Below, piece after piece: positions 34,134-42,816 of a stretch of 64,000 nt of DNA. This DNA is from Levilactobacillus yonginensis. Its GTDB lineage: Bacteria > Bacillota > Bacilli > Lactobacillales > Lactobacillaceae. A program made the position numbers and the translations under genes. The stretch covers positions 1-64,000 of the forward strand of contig NZ_RHNO01000004.1 of the NCBI RefSeq assembly GCF_003946265.1, given 5' to 3'. Each line of letters opens with the position of its first letter. Position 1 is the first letter of the stretch. Under the pieces are notes generated by a model, which made no database searches, had not been told where the DNA came from, and worked only from the letters and a program-made list of their open reading frames with translations.

Positions 34134-35231
34134 ATGACAAAACTCGAACAGATTCAGCAATGGACAGCAGAACACCACGCTAGCTTTACCTATCTCAGCA
34201 ATCCCAAGACCATCCAGTACCTCACTGGATTTGGGAGTGACCCGATTGAACGGGTCCTGGCACTCGTCATCTTCCCGGATCAAGAACCATTTATCTTTGC
34301 ACCAGCCCTAGAAGTTGAAGTCATTAAACAGACCGGTTGGGCCTTCCCCGTTATCGGTTACTTAGACCATGAAGATCCTTGGGCCATGATTGCGGACCAG
34401 ATTAAGGCTCGCCACGTGAATCCCGACCACATCGCCCTCGAAAAGGGCCAACTGCAAGTTGCCCGGATGGAAGCCCTGGCCGCTCAATTCACGAACCCAC
34501 AATTTGACCTCGATATCACCAGCTTCATTGACCACACGCGGTTAATCAAATCGGCCGATGAAATCAAGAAGTTGGAAATTGCCGGTAAATGGGACGACTT
34601 TGCTTTTGAACACGGTTTTGCAGCCGTTAAAGCTGGCAAGACGGAACAATCCGCCGTTGCTGAACTCCAATATGCTCTAATGAAGGAAGGCATCATGGAA
34701 ATGTCCTTCGGGAGTTTGGTCCAAGCCGGTGCCCACGCCGCTGAACCCCACGGGGCAACCAACGATACGAAATTTGAGAACAACGAACTCATTTTGTTTG
34801 ACTTGGGAACCGTCTACGATGGTTACATCTCCGATGCCTCCCGGACGGTAGCCCTAGGTACACCAACGGCCAAGGAAAAAGAAATCTACGCCGTTTGCTT
34901 GGAAGCCCAAGTCACCGCTCAAGCAGCGGTAAAACCCGGGATGACCGCCGCAGACGTTGACAAAATTGCCCGTGATATCATCACCAAAGCTGGTTACGGT
35001 GAATACTTCATTCATCGGACTGGTCACGGTATGGGAATGAGTGATCACGAATTCCCATCCATCATGGCTGGAAACGACTTGGTACTGGAACCCGGTATGT
35101 GCTTTTCAATTGAACCTGGTATCTACATTCCTGGTGTCGCCGGTGTCCGGATTGAAGATTGCATTCACGTAACAGCAGACGGTAGCTTGCCGTTCACCCA
35201 CACATCTAAAGAATTAACTTACGTTGGCTAA
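34134..35231 (+). CDS. pepQ: Xaa-Pro dipeptidase (prolidase)
   Basis: A 365-residue M24-family metallopeptidase that splits Xaa-Pro dipeptides in the cytoplasm, part of the casein and peptide breakdown route of lactobacilli. The metal ligands are in LFDLGTVYDGYISDASR (two Asp), TGHGMGMSDHEFP (His), MCFSIEPGIYIPG (Glu) and GVRIEDCIHV (Glu). AAGGGGTGA precedes the ATG. It is divergent from ccpA, with a shared cre, and ends at a strong terminator. Confidence 0.95.
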   Translation: MTKLEQIQQWTAEHHASFTYLSNPKTIQYLTGFGSDPIERVLALVIFPDQEPFIFAPALEVEVIKQTGWAFPVIGYLDHEDPWAMIADQIKARHVNPDHIALEKGQLQVARMEALAAQFTNPQFDLDITSFIDHTRLIKSADEIKKLEIAGKWDDFAFEHGFAAVKAGKTEQSAVAELQYALMKEGIMEMSFGSLVQAGAHAAEPHGATNDTKFENNELILFDLGTVYDGYISDASRTVALGTPTAKEKEIYAVCLEAQVTAQAAVKPGMTAADVDKIARDIITKAGYGEYFIHRTGHGMGMSDHEFPSIMAGNDLVLEPGMCFSIEPGIYIPGVAGVRIEDCIHVTADGSLPFTHTSKELTYVG

Positions 35232-35245
35232 CCACTGACACCGTG

Positions 35246-35275
35246 ACTTCCTCTACATCTTTCTGTAGAGGAAGT
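35246..35275 (+). terminator. Terminator of pepQ
   Basis: ACTTCCTCTACA pairs perfectly with TGTAGAGGAAGT around a 6-base loop and is followed by a T run. Confidence 0.92.
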
Positions 35276-35331
35276 TTTTTTGAGTCCATCTCCGAATTGT
35301 TTCAGCAATATAAGTTCGAAGATGCTAAAAA

Positions 35332-35356
35332 GGGCCTGGCGTTTTATCCCAGACCC
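35332..35356. terminator. Terminator of the arsR-arsB operon
   Basis: Leftward GGGTCTGG pairs with CCAGGCCC (one wobble) around a 9-base loop and is followed by T5. The other direction also has a GATTTTTC run. It lies about 180 bp from the arsB stop; the rest of this gap (35357-35534) holds no ORF or strong structure. Confidence 0.75.
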
Positions 35357-35534
35357 GATTTTTCTTTAGCTCAGTAACAGATCAAATATAACAGTTCGTG
35401 AGTTTTAAGACCCAGTGCCAGGTTCTCACTGTTCTAGCCCCTATTTGATGGCCAAATTCTTGCCCGCCTAATTCTTTACCAATATCGTTGCTATGTCAGG
35501 TTTGGCTAACCTTTGAGACTTTCAATCTTAAAAT

Positions 35535-36830
35535 CTAGTGGAAAATAGACAATGAGAGATATAGGCCTAACAACGTAACCAGCAGAACCGGTAACGTCAC
35601 CGTGATTCCAATCTTAAAATAAGTTCCCCATTTAATTTTTATTCCCTTCTGATCCAACACGTGTAGCCAAACTAACGTTGCCAACGACCCAATCGGTGTA
35701 ATCTTGGGTCCTAAATCAGAGCCCACCACGTTAGCCAGAACTAAACTCTTATGCAAGAGACCGACTGTATTACTGTCTTGAATCGATAACGCATTAATCA
35801 TAACTGTTGGCATATTATTCATTACGGACGAAAGGAAGGCCGCCAAGTATCCCATCCCTAACGTAGCGCCTAACCTTCCCCAGTGAGCCATCTGTTGGAT
35901 AGCACTTGCTAAGATACTGGTTAACCCGGCGTTCTGAAGACCATATACCACGACGTACATTCCGATAGAAAATACCACAATATTCCAAGGGGCGCCCTTA
36001 ACGGCAGCCTTGGCATCAATCTGAGGACTTCGTTGCGCCAAGACTAAGAAAATTGCAGCAATTGGTAACGCAATCAACGACACTGGCGTTTTCAGAAAAC
36101 TACTTAGAAAGTAGCCAACTAGCAAGGTAGCCAACACAACCCATGACAAATGGAACAACCGTAAATCCTTAATCACGCTTTGTGGCTCTGGCAAGTGCCG
36201 CCCTTCAAACTCCTTTGGGATTGCCTTTCGGAAATACAAATATAAGATCAGAATACTTGCCCCTAAAGAAAAAAGATCAGGTAACCACATTCGCAGTGCA
36301 TACTCAGAGAATGATAGTCCAAAAAAGTCTGCCGATACAATATTCACTAGGTTACTTACCACCAGCGGCAAAGATGTTGCATCCGCAATAAATCCACTCG
36401 CGATGATAAACGGGAAAATTTTTCGATCATCAAATTTCAAAGCCCGAACCATCGATAGAACAATTGGCGTTAAAATCAAAGCTGCACCGTCGTTAGCAAA
36501 CAGTGCGGCCACCACAGCCCCCAAAACAGCAATCAGAATAAACATCGTTACCCCTTTGCCGTGCGCCAAACGCGCCATATGTAAAGCAGCCCACTCAAAG
36601 AAACCAATCTGATCTAAAATTAATGAAATCAAAATGATTGCGACGAAAGACAATGTGGCATTCCAGACAATCCCAGTAACCGTTCCAACGTCCTTGAATG
36701 AAACAACCCCAAACAATAGTGCTAAAACAGCACCACCCGTGGCAGACCACCCGATTGATAATCCCCGCGGTTGCCAAATAACCAATATTAGTGTCACAAC
36801 AAAAATCAAGCTTGACCAAATAACTAGCAC
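35535..36830 (-). CDS. arsB: ArsB-type arsenical efflux membrane protein
   Basis: A 431-residue protein with eleven to twelve membrane helices of the ArsB/ion transporter superfamily. Motifs include [64 protein letters not shown] and [24 protein letters not shown], all typical of ArsB. It exports arsenite or antimonite, driven by the membrane potential. The start is GTG with AGGTGG six bases upstream. It lies 78 bp downstream of arsR and is controlled by the operator at 37247-37292. No arsC, arsA or arsD gene is nearby, so this is a minimal two-gene cassette. Confidence 0.92.
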   Translation of the reverse strand: MLVIWSSLIFVVTLILVIWQPRGLSIGWSATGGAVLALLFGVVSFKDVGTVTGIVWNATLSFVAIILISLILDQIGFFEWAALHMARLAHGKGVTMFILIAVLGAVVAALFANDGAALILTPIVLSMVRALKFDDRKIFPFIIASGFIADATSLPLVVSNLVNIVSADFFGLSFSEYALRMWLPDLFSLGASILILYLYFRKAIPKEFEGRHLPEPQSVIKDLRLFHLSWVVLATLLVGYFLSSFLKTPVSLIALPIAAIFLVLAQRSPQIDAKAAVKGAPWNIVVFSIGMYVVVYGLQNAGLTSILASAIQQMAHWGRLGATLGMGYLAAFLSSVMNNMPTVMINALSIQDSNTVGLLHKSLVLANVVGSDLGPKITPIGSLATLVWLHVLDQKGIKIKWGTYFKIGITVTLPVLLVTLLGLYLSLSIFH

Positions 36831-36881
36831 AAAACGCCACCTACAACCTTCAAATTATACTTTGAATCCATTCCATCAAAA

Positions 36882-36912
36882 CTAGATAAATTAGGTAATC
36901 TAATTTGTCTAG
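36882..36912 (-). promoter_or_regulatory. Intercistronic hairpin overlapping the arsR stop codon
   Basis: Leftward CTAGACAAATTAG (36912-36900) pairs with CTAATTTATCTAG (36894-36882), 12 of 13 positions, around a 5-base loop, followed by only four T. It could be a partial terminator or an RNA processing and stability element between arsR and arsB. Confidence 0.6.
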
Positions 36913-37232
36913 TCAGGCCTAGAACAACTCGAATCACTGTGACACACACACTCATGACTGTCCCGCAACAACTGCTTGATAAACTCAGAAAACTCAGTTG
37001 TAAATTCCGGCAGCAGTGTATAGTACTGCCAACGCCCTTTCTTAACAGCGCTGACAATTCCGGCAGTCTGGAGAACTTTCATATGATGAGAAAGTGTTGG
37101 CTGCGTAAAGTCAAAATTTTTTAAAATCTCACAGGCACACATTGTCCCACAAGATAATAAATCAATAATTTTAAGTCGGTTTTCATCAGCCATTGCCTTA
37201 ATGACTTGAGCATACGCTGCATAGTTCAACAT
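36909..37232 (-). CDS. arsR: ArsR-family metalloregulator of the arsenic cassette
   Basis: A 107-residue winged-helix repressor. The recognition helix region is FTQPTLSHHMKVLQTAGIV, followed by the wing KKGRWQYYTL. The metal site is CACEIL in alpha-3 (CxC, like the CVCDL of classical ArsR), with extra cysteines in the C-terminal HECVCHSDSSC. It releases DNA on binding arsenite or antimonite. GAGGAGGGG precedes the ATG. The gene leads arsB in the same operon and the promoter carries a large dyad operator. Confidence 0.93.
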   Translation of the reverse strand: MLNYAAYAQVIKAMADENRLKIIDLLSCGTMCACEILKNFDFTQPTLSHHMKVLQTAGIVSAVKKGRWQYYTLLPEFTTEFSEFIKQLLRDSHECVCHSDSSCSRPD

Positions 37233-37246
37233 TTCCCCTCCTCAAT

Positions 37247-37300
37247 ATATAGATACTTATCTATGTATCAAAGTATAGATAAGTATCTATATAAATTCAA
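37247..37300 (-). promoter_or_regulatory. arsR-arsB promoter and operator
   Basis: TTGAAT (37300-37295), 17-bp spacer, TATACT (37277-37272). It is overlapped by a perfect 18-bp inverted repeat, arms 37247-37264 and 37275-37292 with 10 bp between. Each arm contains ATAGATACTTATCTAT or its complement, itself nearly palindromic, so two ArsR dimers could bind side by side over the -35 to -10 region and the transcript start. Confidence 0.85.
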
Positions 37301-37427
37301 GAGCAATTTGATAGCTGTTTAGCGATATTCTCTTTTGGTAAATTTACCACTGATTTAAATTGTCTAGTTTGGTGCTTACGCAGGAACGCTAGCTGCTGTG
37401 GGAAGAACGGTGATTAAACAACAAAAA

Positions 37428-37447
37428 GCCGCGATTCTCATCGCGGC
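37428..37447 (-). terminator. Terminator of the DUF948/YtxH-like operon
   Basis: Leftward GCCGCGAT-GAGA-ATCGCGGC, perfect 8-bp stem, followed by T5. Confidence 0.92.
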
Positions 37448-37463
37448 AATTAACAACATTTAC

Positions 37464-37862
37464 TTAAACAGGTTGGTCACTGGCTGAATCGTCGCTAGCA
37501 GCCGCTGGCTGGTCAGCTTCGCTACTAGCTGAATCGGCTGCCTCCTCATCTGGTAAGTCAGCAACTTCATTGCTACTTAAAACGATATCGTCATCGGCAT
37601 CGTTACTCGTTTCATCCGCTGCAGCGCTTTGCCAAGCCGGTGCGTCGTCCTTGCCAGCCAAATGGTCATCAATGGTTTCCTTGAAATCATCGACAGCATC
37701 GGCGGCATAGAAGGCGTAATCTACGGCCCGATCCTTTAAGGTGTTGTACCGGTCACGAGCGGCATCCTTTAAGGCTTCACGTTGTTCCAAATCCATGGCG
37801 TGATATGCTGCATAAGCAACCCCACCCAATAATAATCCTGCTAAGAGCTTGTGTTTTGCCAT
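37464..37862 (-). CDS. YtxH-like small membrane-associated stress protein with acidic tail
   Basis: A 132-residue protein: an N-terminal glycine-rich hydrophobic segment (LLAGLLLGGVAYAAYHAM), an amphipathic helical part (ALKDAARDRYNTLKDRAVDY, DAVDDFKETIDDHL) and a very acidic Ala/Ser/Asp/Glu-rich C-terminal half. The plan and the DUF948 neighbour match the B. subtilis YtxG-YtxH pair, which is induced by stress. GGGAG eight bases before the ATG at 37862 decides the start. It follows the DUF948 gene by 22 bp. No enzymatic motif is present. Confidence 0.72.
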   Translation of the reverse strand: MAKHKLLAGLLLGGVAYAAYHAMDLEQREALKDAARDRYNTLKDRAVDYAFYAADAVDDFKETIDDHLAGKDDAPAWQSAAADETSNDADDDIVLSSNEVADLPDEEAADSASSEADQPAAASDDSASDQPV

Positions 37863-37884
37863 TCTCATGACTCCCTTTCCGTGA

Positions 37885-38289
37885 TTAATCTTTATTCTTA
37901 TGATTCTTGTATAAATCAAACGCGGTCTTACCAACTCGCGCAGCCAAGGACGTTTTGGCCGTCGTCTTCGCAGTGTCACTCACGCGTTCAGTCAGGTTAC
38001 GGGTTGCAGTGTTTAAGTCGGACACACTCTCGCCCAAATCGGCAGCAGCTTGGAAGACCGGATCAATGGTTGCAACCTTCTTGTTAACATCCTCCAACAA
38101 CTCGTTGGCATTCGCCATAATGTCTTCGGCTTGATGACTAATTACGTCAACGTCCGATGTCATCGTTTTCATTGAGCGGTTAACCTCACTCAACGTTTTA
38201 TTCATTTTTACTAAGAACATGCCAATGAAGAGAACCAAGATTAGAAACGCAATTGCTGCAATCAGGCCCGCTACTTGTCCACCGGTCAT
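37885..38289 (-). CDS. DUF948 (YtxG-like) membrane protein
   Basis: A 134-residue protein with one N-terminal membrane helix (LIAAIAFLILVLFIGMFLV) followed by a long coiled-coil-like region (LSEVNRSMKTMTSDVDVISHQAEDIM, ELLEDVNKKVATIDPVFQAAADLG) and a basic end. This is the standard DUF948/YtxG plan. The ATG has GGAGGGG upstream. It heads a two-gene operon with the YtxH-like gene. Function is not established; an envelope stress role is inferred. Confidence 0.87.
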   Translation of the reverse strand: MTGGQVAGLIAAIAFLILVLFIGMFLVKMNKTLSEVNRSMKTMTSDVDVISHQAEDIMANANELLEDVNKKVATIDPVFQAAADLGESVSDLNTATRNLTERVSDTAKTTAKTSLAARVGKTAFDLYKNHKNKD

Positions 38290-38453
38290 GACAACCCCTC
38301 CTTGTACTCGTTACTTACCAATAGAATAGCATTCTCACGGACGACACGCAATTAAAACCCTTAATTCACGTGTGTTTTCTCCCTGAGCTGTGGGCACTCC
38401 CGCTAAAATCTGCTAAACTGGGAACATAATCTTTTTCAAAGGAGGCTCGTCCC

Positions 38454-39323
38454 TTGACGGCCCTAGTTACTTCCACTGCCACCTCGTCTAAGTGGCTTCA
38501 AAACTACATCAATTCGTTTGACTGGGAAAAATTTCTGCACCTGATTACAAGTCGGTTTCTCTCACTGCTCTTTTTAACCCTGCTATTCCTAGTGATCAAC
38601 ATTGTGGGTAAATGGATTCTGAACCGCAGTTTCAAGCGCTACCTGGTCCCGAAATCCGGCCCCAGCAATCGCCTACAAACCATTAGTATGCTTTCGATGA
38701 ACATCTTTCACTACACGGTTTTGTTCTTCTGGATCTACGCACTTCTTTCCACTTTGGGCGTACCTGTTGGCACGTTAATTGCCGGTGCCGGAATCTTCAG
38801 TTTAGCTTTAGGTCTCGGCGCTCAAGGCTTTGTGAGCGATCTAGTGACAGGAATTTCTATCTTATTTGAACAGCAACTCGACGTAGGTGATACTGTTCAG
38901 ATTGGTACGATTGAAGGCACCGTTACCGCCATGGGCCTACGAACCACGCAGGTTACCAGCGCTGATGGCACTGTGAACTTCATTCCTAACCGCAACATTA
39001 CCATCATCTCCAACCGCTCCCGTAATGACATGCGGGCGACCGTCAACATTCCCATTGCGTCTACCACTCCAGTCGAACAATTGCCTGGTATCATTCGTGA
39101 CGTAAACGATTATCTCAAGCCTGACCACCCTAACATCATCGGCGATCCAGCCTTGATTGGCGTTGTTACCCTCCCTACTGGGGAACTGGTCTACCAAGTG
39201 ATTGTCGTCGCTAAGAGTGGTAGCCAGTACGCTCTACAAGCCACCTTTCTGACCGCGTATCTAAAAGCGATTCGGACGGCTGGCATTCAATTGCCCACGC
39301 ACACTGCCACTCCCAGCAAGTAA
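38454..39323 (+). CDS. mscS: MscS-family small-conductance mechanosensitive channel
   Basis: A 289-residue channel. Three membrane helices lie at about 34-55, 78-103 and 107-137. The pore helix has VGTLIAGAGIFSLALGLGAQGFVSDLV, and the beta domain follows with GDTVQIGTIEGTVTAMGLRTTQV and FIPNRNITIISNRSR, the MscS signature. It opens on osmotic downshock to release solutes. The start is TTG, eight bases after a perfect AAAGGAGG, so no ATG start is needed. Confidence 0.92.
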   Translation: MTALVTSTATSSKWLQNYINSFDWEKFLHLITSRFLSLLFLTLLFLVINIVGKWILNRSFKRYLVPKSGPSNRLQTISMLSMNIFHYTVLFFWIYALLSTLGVPVGTLIAGAGIFSLALGLGAQGFVSDLVTGISILFEQQLDVGDTVQIGTIEGTVTAMGLRTTQVTSADGTVNFIPNRNITIISNRSRNDMRATVNIPIASTTPVEQLPGIIRDVNDYLKPDHPNIIGDPALIGVVTLPTGELVYQVIVVAKSGSQYALQATFLTAYLKAIRTAGIQLPTHTATPSK

Positions 39324-39355
39324 TCTTTCAATCGGCAACCATAGATACCAAATAA

Positions 39356-39399
39356 AACACCTGAGACGTTGGTCGGAACCGGCCATTGCCTCAGGTGTT
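39356..39399 (+). terminator. Terminator of mscS
   Basis: AACACCTGAG (39356-39365) pairs perfectly with CTCAGGTGTT (39390-39399), followed by a T run. The 24-base loop contains an inner GGCCGG-type pairing. Confidence 0.85.
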
Positions 39400-39497
39400 T
39401 TTGGTGATTAGTTGTTCAGAATTTCAGAATTTAACTTACTCGCTTTTCCTTCAGTAATCTAAGAATTTCAAAACCATAAAACTCTGACCTACCAACT

Positions 39498-39986
39498 TCA
39501 CTTGTTTTCCTCCACCACTGTTTTTCGTGGTGTAACTTCATAATAGTTTGCTAAGTTATGTGCTAAGTAGTTAATCCGCTTTAAAATTTCACGCCGTGTG
39601 ATGATTCCCTGGAAGACTTTATGCTCATCTACCAGTGGAATAAACGGTTCGTTAATCATATAGTTTAAGATAGTTTCGAGTTTGGTCGGATCATCAACCC
39701 AGTGCTCTACCGGCAGCATAACATCAGCGACTGTATAATTGCTCAACTGATCAACCGCGGCGCCCGGAACGTGCAAGAGCTTATCCGTAATCACCGCCAA
39801 GGAGATCATCCCCTGCAGGTGGTCGTCCGCATCCAACACGGGAATCCGGCTGTAGCCCACTTTCGACAGGACCATAAAGGCGTGTTCCAACGTATTTGTC
39901 GCAGTCACATTCGCAACAATGTCGGCGGAAATCACATAGCTCTTCGGATCATTACGTAGCATGCGCGCAACAGCAGGGTCAATCAT
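39498..39986 (-). CDS. cbpB: Cyclic-di-AMP-binding CBS-domain protein
   Basis: A 162-residue protein made of two CBS domains (SADIVANVTATNTLEHAFMV, GYSRIPVLDADDHLQGMISL; YTVADVMLPVEHWVDDPTKL, FIPLVDEHKVFQGIITRREIL) with a short C-terminal helix. It matches CbpB/YkuL (also DarB), which binds cyclic di-AMP and, when free, stimulates the (p)ppGpp synthetase Rel. It is the last gene of the leftward murI-rdgB-phosphoesterase-cbpB cluster. Family assignment is strong; ligand binding here is inferred. Confidence 0.88.
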   Translation of the reverse strand: MIDPAVARMLRNDPKSYVISADIVANVTATNTLEHAFMVLSKVGYSRIPVLDADDHLQGMISLAVITDKLLHVPGAAVDQLSNYTVADVMLPVEHWVDDPTKLETILNYMINEPFIPLVDEHKVFQGIITRREILKRINYLAHNLANYYEVTPRKTVVEENK

Positions 39987-40008
39987 GGGAGTCTCATCCT
40001 TTCTACAA

Positions 40009-40527
40009 CTAAGCGTGGTTAAAAGTAAACGTTAAATCTGAAACGGGTTGAGCTTTGCGATTATAGTATTGAATCGTCCAAGTTGTAGCGGTTAACGTAA
40101 TCAAAGCACACGTCCCACCGAGGCGTTCATACTCCCCACGTGGCTGACTAATACTACCAGGATTGACGAAAATGTGGCCACCCACCTGGTCAACGGCTAA
40201 CTGATGCGTGTGGCCGTAAAATACAAAAGCCGCTTCCTCTTGATCCGCCCGTAATTTTAACTTGGTTAGGTCCCAATTCACGTCATCATGATGACCATGC
40301 GTCAGAAGTACCCGCCAACCATCAACTAACGGTGTTTCCACCATCGGTAACGTGCTACCAAAATCCATGTTTCCTTGAACCGCATAGACGTCCTTAAACC
40401 AAGAATCATCCGCCGCCATTTCAGAATCACCACAGTGAAAAATCGTATCTGGTTGTAACGCTGTTTTCAGACGCACCAGAACATCTCGATCACCATGATT
40501 ATCACTGACCACTAACCATTTCGTCAT
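40009..40527 (-). CDS. YfcE/YsnB-family metallophosphoesterase
   Basis: A 172-residue phosphodiesterase with ligand motifs LVVSDNHGD, IFHCGDSEM, VQGNMDF, LLTHGHHDDV and FYGHTHQLAVDQVG, and NPGSISQPRG near the end. It matches the YfcE/YsnB family, whose natural substrate is uncertain. The ATG at 40527 has GGAGG eight bases upstream; the GTG one codon earlier is closer than usual. It abuts rdgB (stop 3 bp before) as in many Bacillota, where rdgB and ysnB are neighbours. Confidence 0.88.
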   Translation of the reverse strand: MTKWLVVSDNHGDRDVLVRLKTALQPDTIFHCGDSEMAADDSWFKDVYAVQGNMDFGSTLPMVETPLVDGWRVLLTHGHHDDVNWDLTKLKLRADQEEAAFVFYGHTHQLAVDQVGGHIFVNPGSISQPRGEYERLGGTCALITLTATTWTIQYYNRKAQPVSDLTFTFNHA

Positions 40528-40530
40528 CAC

Positions 40531-41130
40531 TTAGGCCTCCCACCAGGCATCAAACTGAGGCAACATTGCTGCGGTCGCCTTAGCCCGGTGACTGTGTTGA
40601 TTCTTCTTTGCCAAACTCATCTCAGCGAAGGTCTGTCCCTCAGCGGGGACGTAGAACAAGGGATCGTAACCAAAACCATCCGTGCCACGTGGAGCCGTGA
40701 GAATCTGACCGCGGACTTCCCCGGTGCTCACCAATTGCTGACCATTGGGCTTAACCAACACCAATGAGGTGTGAAAGGCCGCCGTCCGCTTTTCAGCAGG
40801 GACATCAGCTAGATTAGCTAATAGTTTCTCATTATTTTTCGTATCATCATGATCACCAGCGTATCTGGCCGAATAAATGCCGGGTTCGCCGTTTAGCGCA
40901 TCCACCATTAAACCAGAATCATCAGCCAACACCGGTAACTGCGTCGCGTGAGCCACCGCCGTTGCCTTCAACCTTGCATTTTCAGTAAAAGTCGTTCCAG
41001 TCTCTTGAACCTGAACAAGATTCGGAAAGTCTGCCAATGTCTTGACCGTCAGACCCTTGGGCTCAAAAATGGCACGAAATTCTCGCGCTTTTCCAGCATT
41101 ATTGGTGGCAATCACGATTGTATTTTCCAT
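40531..41130 (-). CDS. rdgB: XTP/dITP diphosphatase (non-canonical purine NTP pyrophosphatase)
   Basis: A 199-residue Ham1/RdgB enzyme that removes dITP and XTP from the nucleotide pool. Motifs are IVIATNNAGKAREFRAIF, TFTENARLKA, VLADDSGLMVDALNGEPGIYSARYAG and GTDGFGYDPLFYVP. GGAGGAGAAC upstream sets the ATG at 41130, directly after the murI stop; the open frame further up lacks a ribosome site. Length is standard. Its pairing with murI is common in lactobacilli. Confidence 0.95.
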   Translation of the reverse strand: MENTIVIATNNAGKAREFRAIFEPKGLTVKTLADFPNLVQVQETGTTFTENARLKATAVAHATQLPVLADDSGLMVDALNGEPGIYSARYAGDHDDTKNNEKLLANLADVPAEKRTAAFHTSLVLVKPNGQQLVSTGEVRGQILTAPRGTDGFGYDPLFYVPAEGQTFAEMSLAKKNQHSHRAKATAAMLPQFDAWWEA

Positions 41131-41132
41131 GG

Positions 41133-41960
41133 TTAGTTCTCCTCCGTTAAGCGCGCTAACTCTGCAACTGGTAAGTGTTGAGCGTGCACTGCCATACCCA
41201 ACCAATCGGTAGCTAACTCGTCAAACTGCTGGGCATTGCCAGTGGTCCAGTAAGCCGCCGCTACGGCATCATGGTCCGTATTAGTCAGATGTTGCTCGGC
41301 CAAAATCTGTTGCGCTCGCTGGGCGGTCGCCATTCCGGGATCAACCAACGTCACGCCGGCCCCGATTGCTTGCTGAATCACCCCCGCTAATAATGGGTAA
41401 TGCGTGCAACCCATCACCAGCGTATCCAACCGCTGGCCGCGTAACGAAGCTAAACTCTCACTGACCACTTTTAGTGCGTGCGACGAGGTTAAATCATTCT
41501 GTTCAGCTAGCGTTACCATTGCCGGGCAAGCAGCACTCTTCACGACTGCCTGCGCATCCGTGTTTAAAATATCTTGGCGATACTGATCACTCTTGACCGT
41601 CCCTTCAGTGGCAATCACGCCAATTCGATGGTTCTTAGTGGTCGTAACCGCCGCCTGTGCACCGGGAGCAATGACACCCACCACCGGAAAAGAAAATTCC
41701 TGTTGTATCTGCGGTAACGCCGCTGCGGTTGCAGTATTGCAGGCGATGATCAACATTTTAATATTTGCCCGTTGTTTTAAGTAGCTGGCAATTTGCCGGG
41801 TAAAGGTCGTGACTTCCGCCACCGGCCGTGGCCCATATGGCAATCGTGCTTGGTCCCCTAGAAATACCGTATTCTCGTTCGGCATGAGTCGCTGAACTTC
41901 CTTTAAAACCGTTAAGCCGCCGACTCCTGAATCCATCAGTCCAATTGGATCTTTTTGCAT
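41133..41960 (-). CDS. murI: Glutamate racemase
   Basis: A 275-residue enzyme that makes D-glutamate for peptidoglycan. The two catalytic cysteines are in MLIIACNTATAAAL and LVMGCTHYPLL. The N terminus IGLMDSGVGGLTVLKEVQRLMP and FLGDQARLPYGPR are diagnostic. GAAGGAG precedes the ATG. It is the first gene of a leftward cluster with rdgB, a phosphoesterase and cbpB, driven from the promoter at 41996-42024. Confidence 0.96.
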   Translation of the reverse strand: MQKDPIGLMDSGVGGLTVLKEVQRLMPNENTVFLGDQARLPYGPRPVAEVTTFTRQIASYLKQRANIKMLIIACNTATAAALPQIQQEFSFPVVGVIAPGAQAAVTTTKNHRIGVIATEGTVKSDQYRQDILNTDAQAVVKSAACPAMVTLAEQNDLTSSHALKVVSESLASLRGQRLDTLVMGCTHYPLLAGVIQQAIGAGVTLVDPGMATAQRAQQILAEQHLTNTDHDAVAAAYWTTGNAQQFDELATDWLGMAVHAQHLPVAELARLTEEN

Positions 41961-41995
41961 GAATCAACGCTCCTTCTCGAATTACTTGAAACTAC

Positions 41996-42024
41996 ATTAT
42001 CGCCTTTTTAGGCATCGTTTTCAA
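41996..42024 (-). promoter_or_regulatory. Promoter of the murI cluster
   Basis: Leftward TTGAAA (42024-42019), 17-bp spacer, GATAAT (42001-41996), about 35 bp before the murI start. Confidence 0.7.
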
Positions 42025-42148
42025 GTTTCGAGTCAGCCAAAACACCTCTGACAACTAAAAAATAGTTAAATTTTCTGACAGTCCAACTTCCCTAAAAATA
42101 TACGGTATAATATAATTAGAATCTATTCGGATGAAGGAGCCAACCATC

Positions 42149-42658
42149 GTGAAAAATTTATATCAAACCGTTATGGGTGAAACCAACGGCGCTGCCTATT
42201 TACCACAAATGCTACTGCGGGACACCCTCTTACCCGAATTGTTGGGTGACGCCCAGGGTGATATCAACTATTGGGCTGGTAAAGCCCTTGCCCGTCATTT
42301 TCCACTTAGCAACCCTAAAGACGCAGCACTTTTCTTCAACCAAGCAGGCTTTGGCGAACTAACTTTGGTCAAACAAACTGTGCAGATGACCCGCTGGCAA
42401 CTGGCCGGAGAACCTGTCAAGCTTAGAAAACAAGTGGCTGGTGAAACCGACTTTACTTTGGAGGCTGGTTTTCTGGCCGAAATGATGGCGCAACAACTCG
42501 GCGTTGCGACGGAAGCCGAATTAGTCGATAGCCCCCGCAAACTTCAAGCAACGGCGGTCACCTTTGAAGTATACACTGATCCAGATGACGTCATTCCAGA
42601 CTATGACGCTCCAGAACCCCTGAAGTTAGTTCGGCCAGCTGATTCTGAGAACGAATAG
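42149..42658 (+). CDS. YslB-like DUF2507 family protein
   Basis: A 169-residue cytoplasmic protein with LLRDTLLPELLGDAQGDINYWAGKALAR and an alpha/beta C-terminal part ending in the acidic TDPDDVIPDYDAPE. This is the YslB/DUF2507 (V4R-like) family, conserved in Bacillota and of unknown function. The frame starts with ATG at 42131, but AAGGAG falls within those first codons and lies nine bases before the GTG at 42149, so GTG is the likely start. It stands between the divergent murI cluster and trxA, with a TATAAT-like -10 upstream. Confidence 0.82.
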   Translation: MKNLYQTVMGETNGAAYLPQMLLRDTLLPELLGDAQGDINYWAGKALARHFPLSNPKDAALFFNQAGFGELTLVKQTVQMTRWQLAGEPVKLRKQVAGETDFTLEAGFLAEMMAQQLGVATEAELVDSPRKLQATAVTFEVYTDPDDVIPDYDAPEPLKLVRPADSENE

Positions 42659-42701
42659 GTAACCCACTTGAGGCTTCATTAAAAATTCAAAATTGCTGAC
42701 G

Positions 42702-42718
42702 ACTGGTCCTTGACCAGT
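42702..42718 (+). terminator. Terminator of the yslB-like gene
   Basis: ACTGGTC-CTT-GACCAGT, perfect 7-bp stem followed by a T7 run. Confidence 0.88.
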
Positions 42719-42756
42719 TTTTTTGTGGTTTAGAATTTACAAAATGGTTCAAAAAA

Positions 42757-42781
42757 GGAGCTGAGACACCATCTCAACTCC
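42757..42781 (-). terminator. Terminator of trxA
   Basis: Leftward GGAGTTGAGA pairs with TCTCAGCTCC (one wobble) around a 5-base loop, followed by T6. Confidence 0.87.
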
Positions 42782-42816
42782 GTTTTCACGTCAACACGTG
42801 CGCCACAGGTTAGTGC

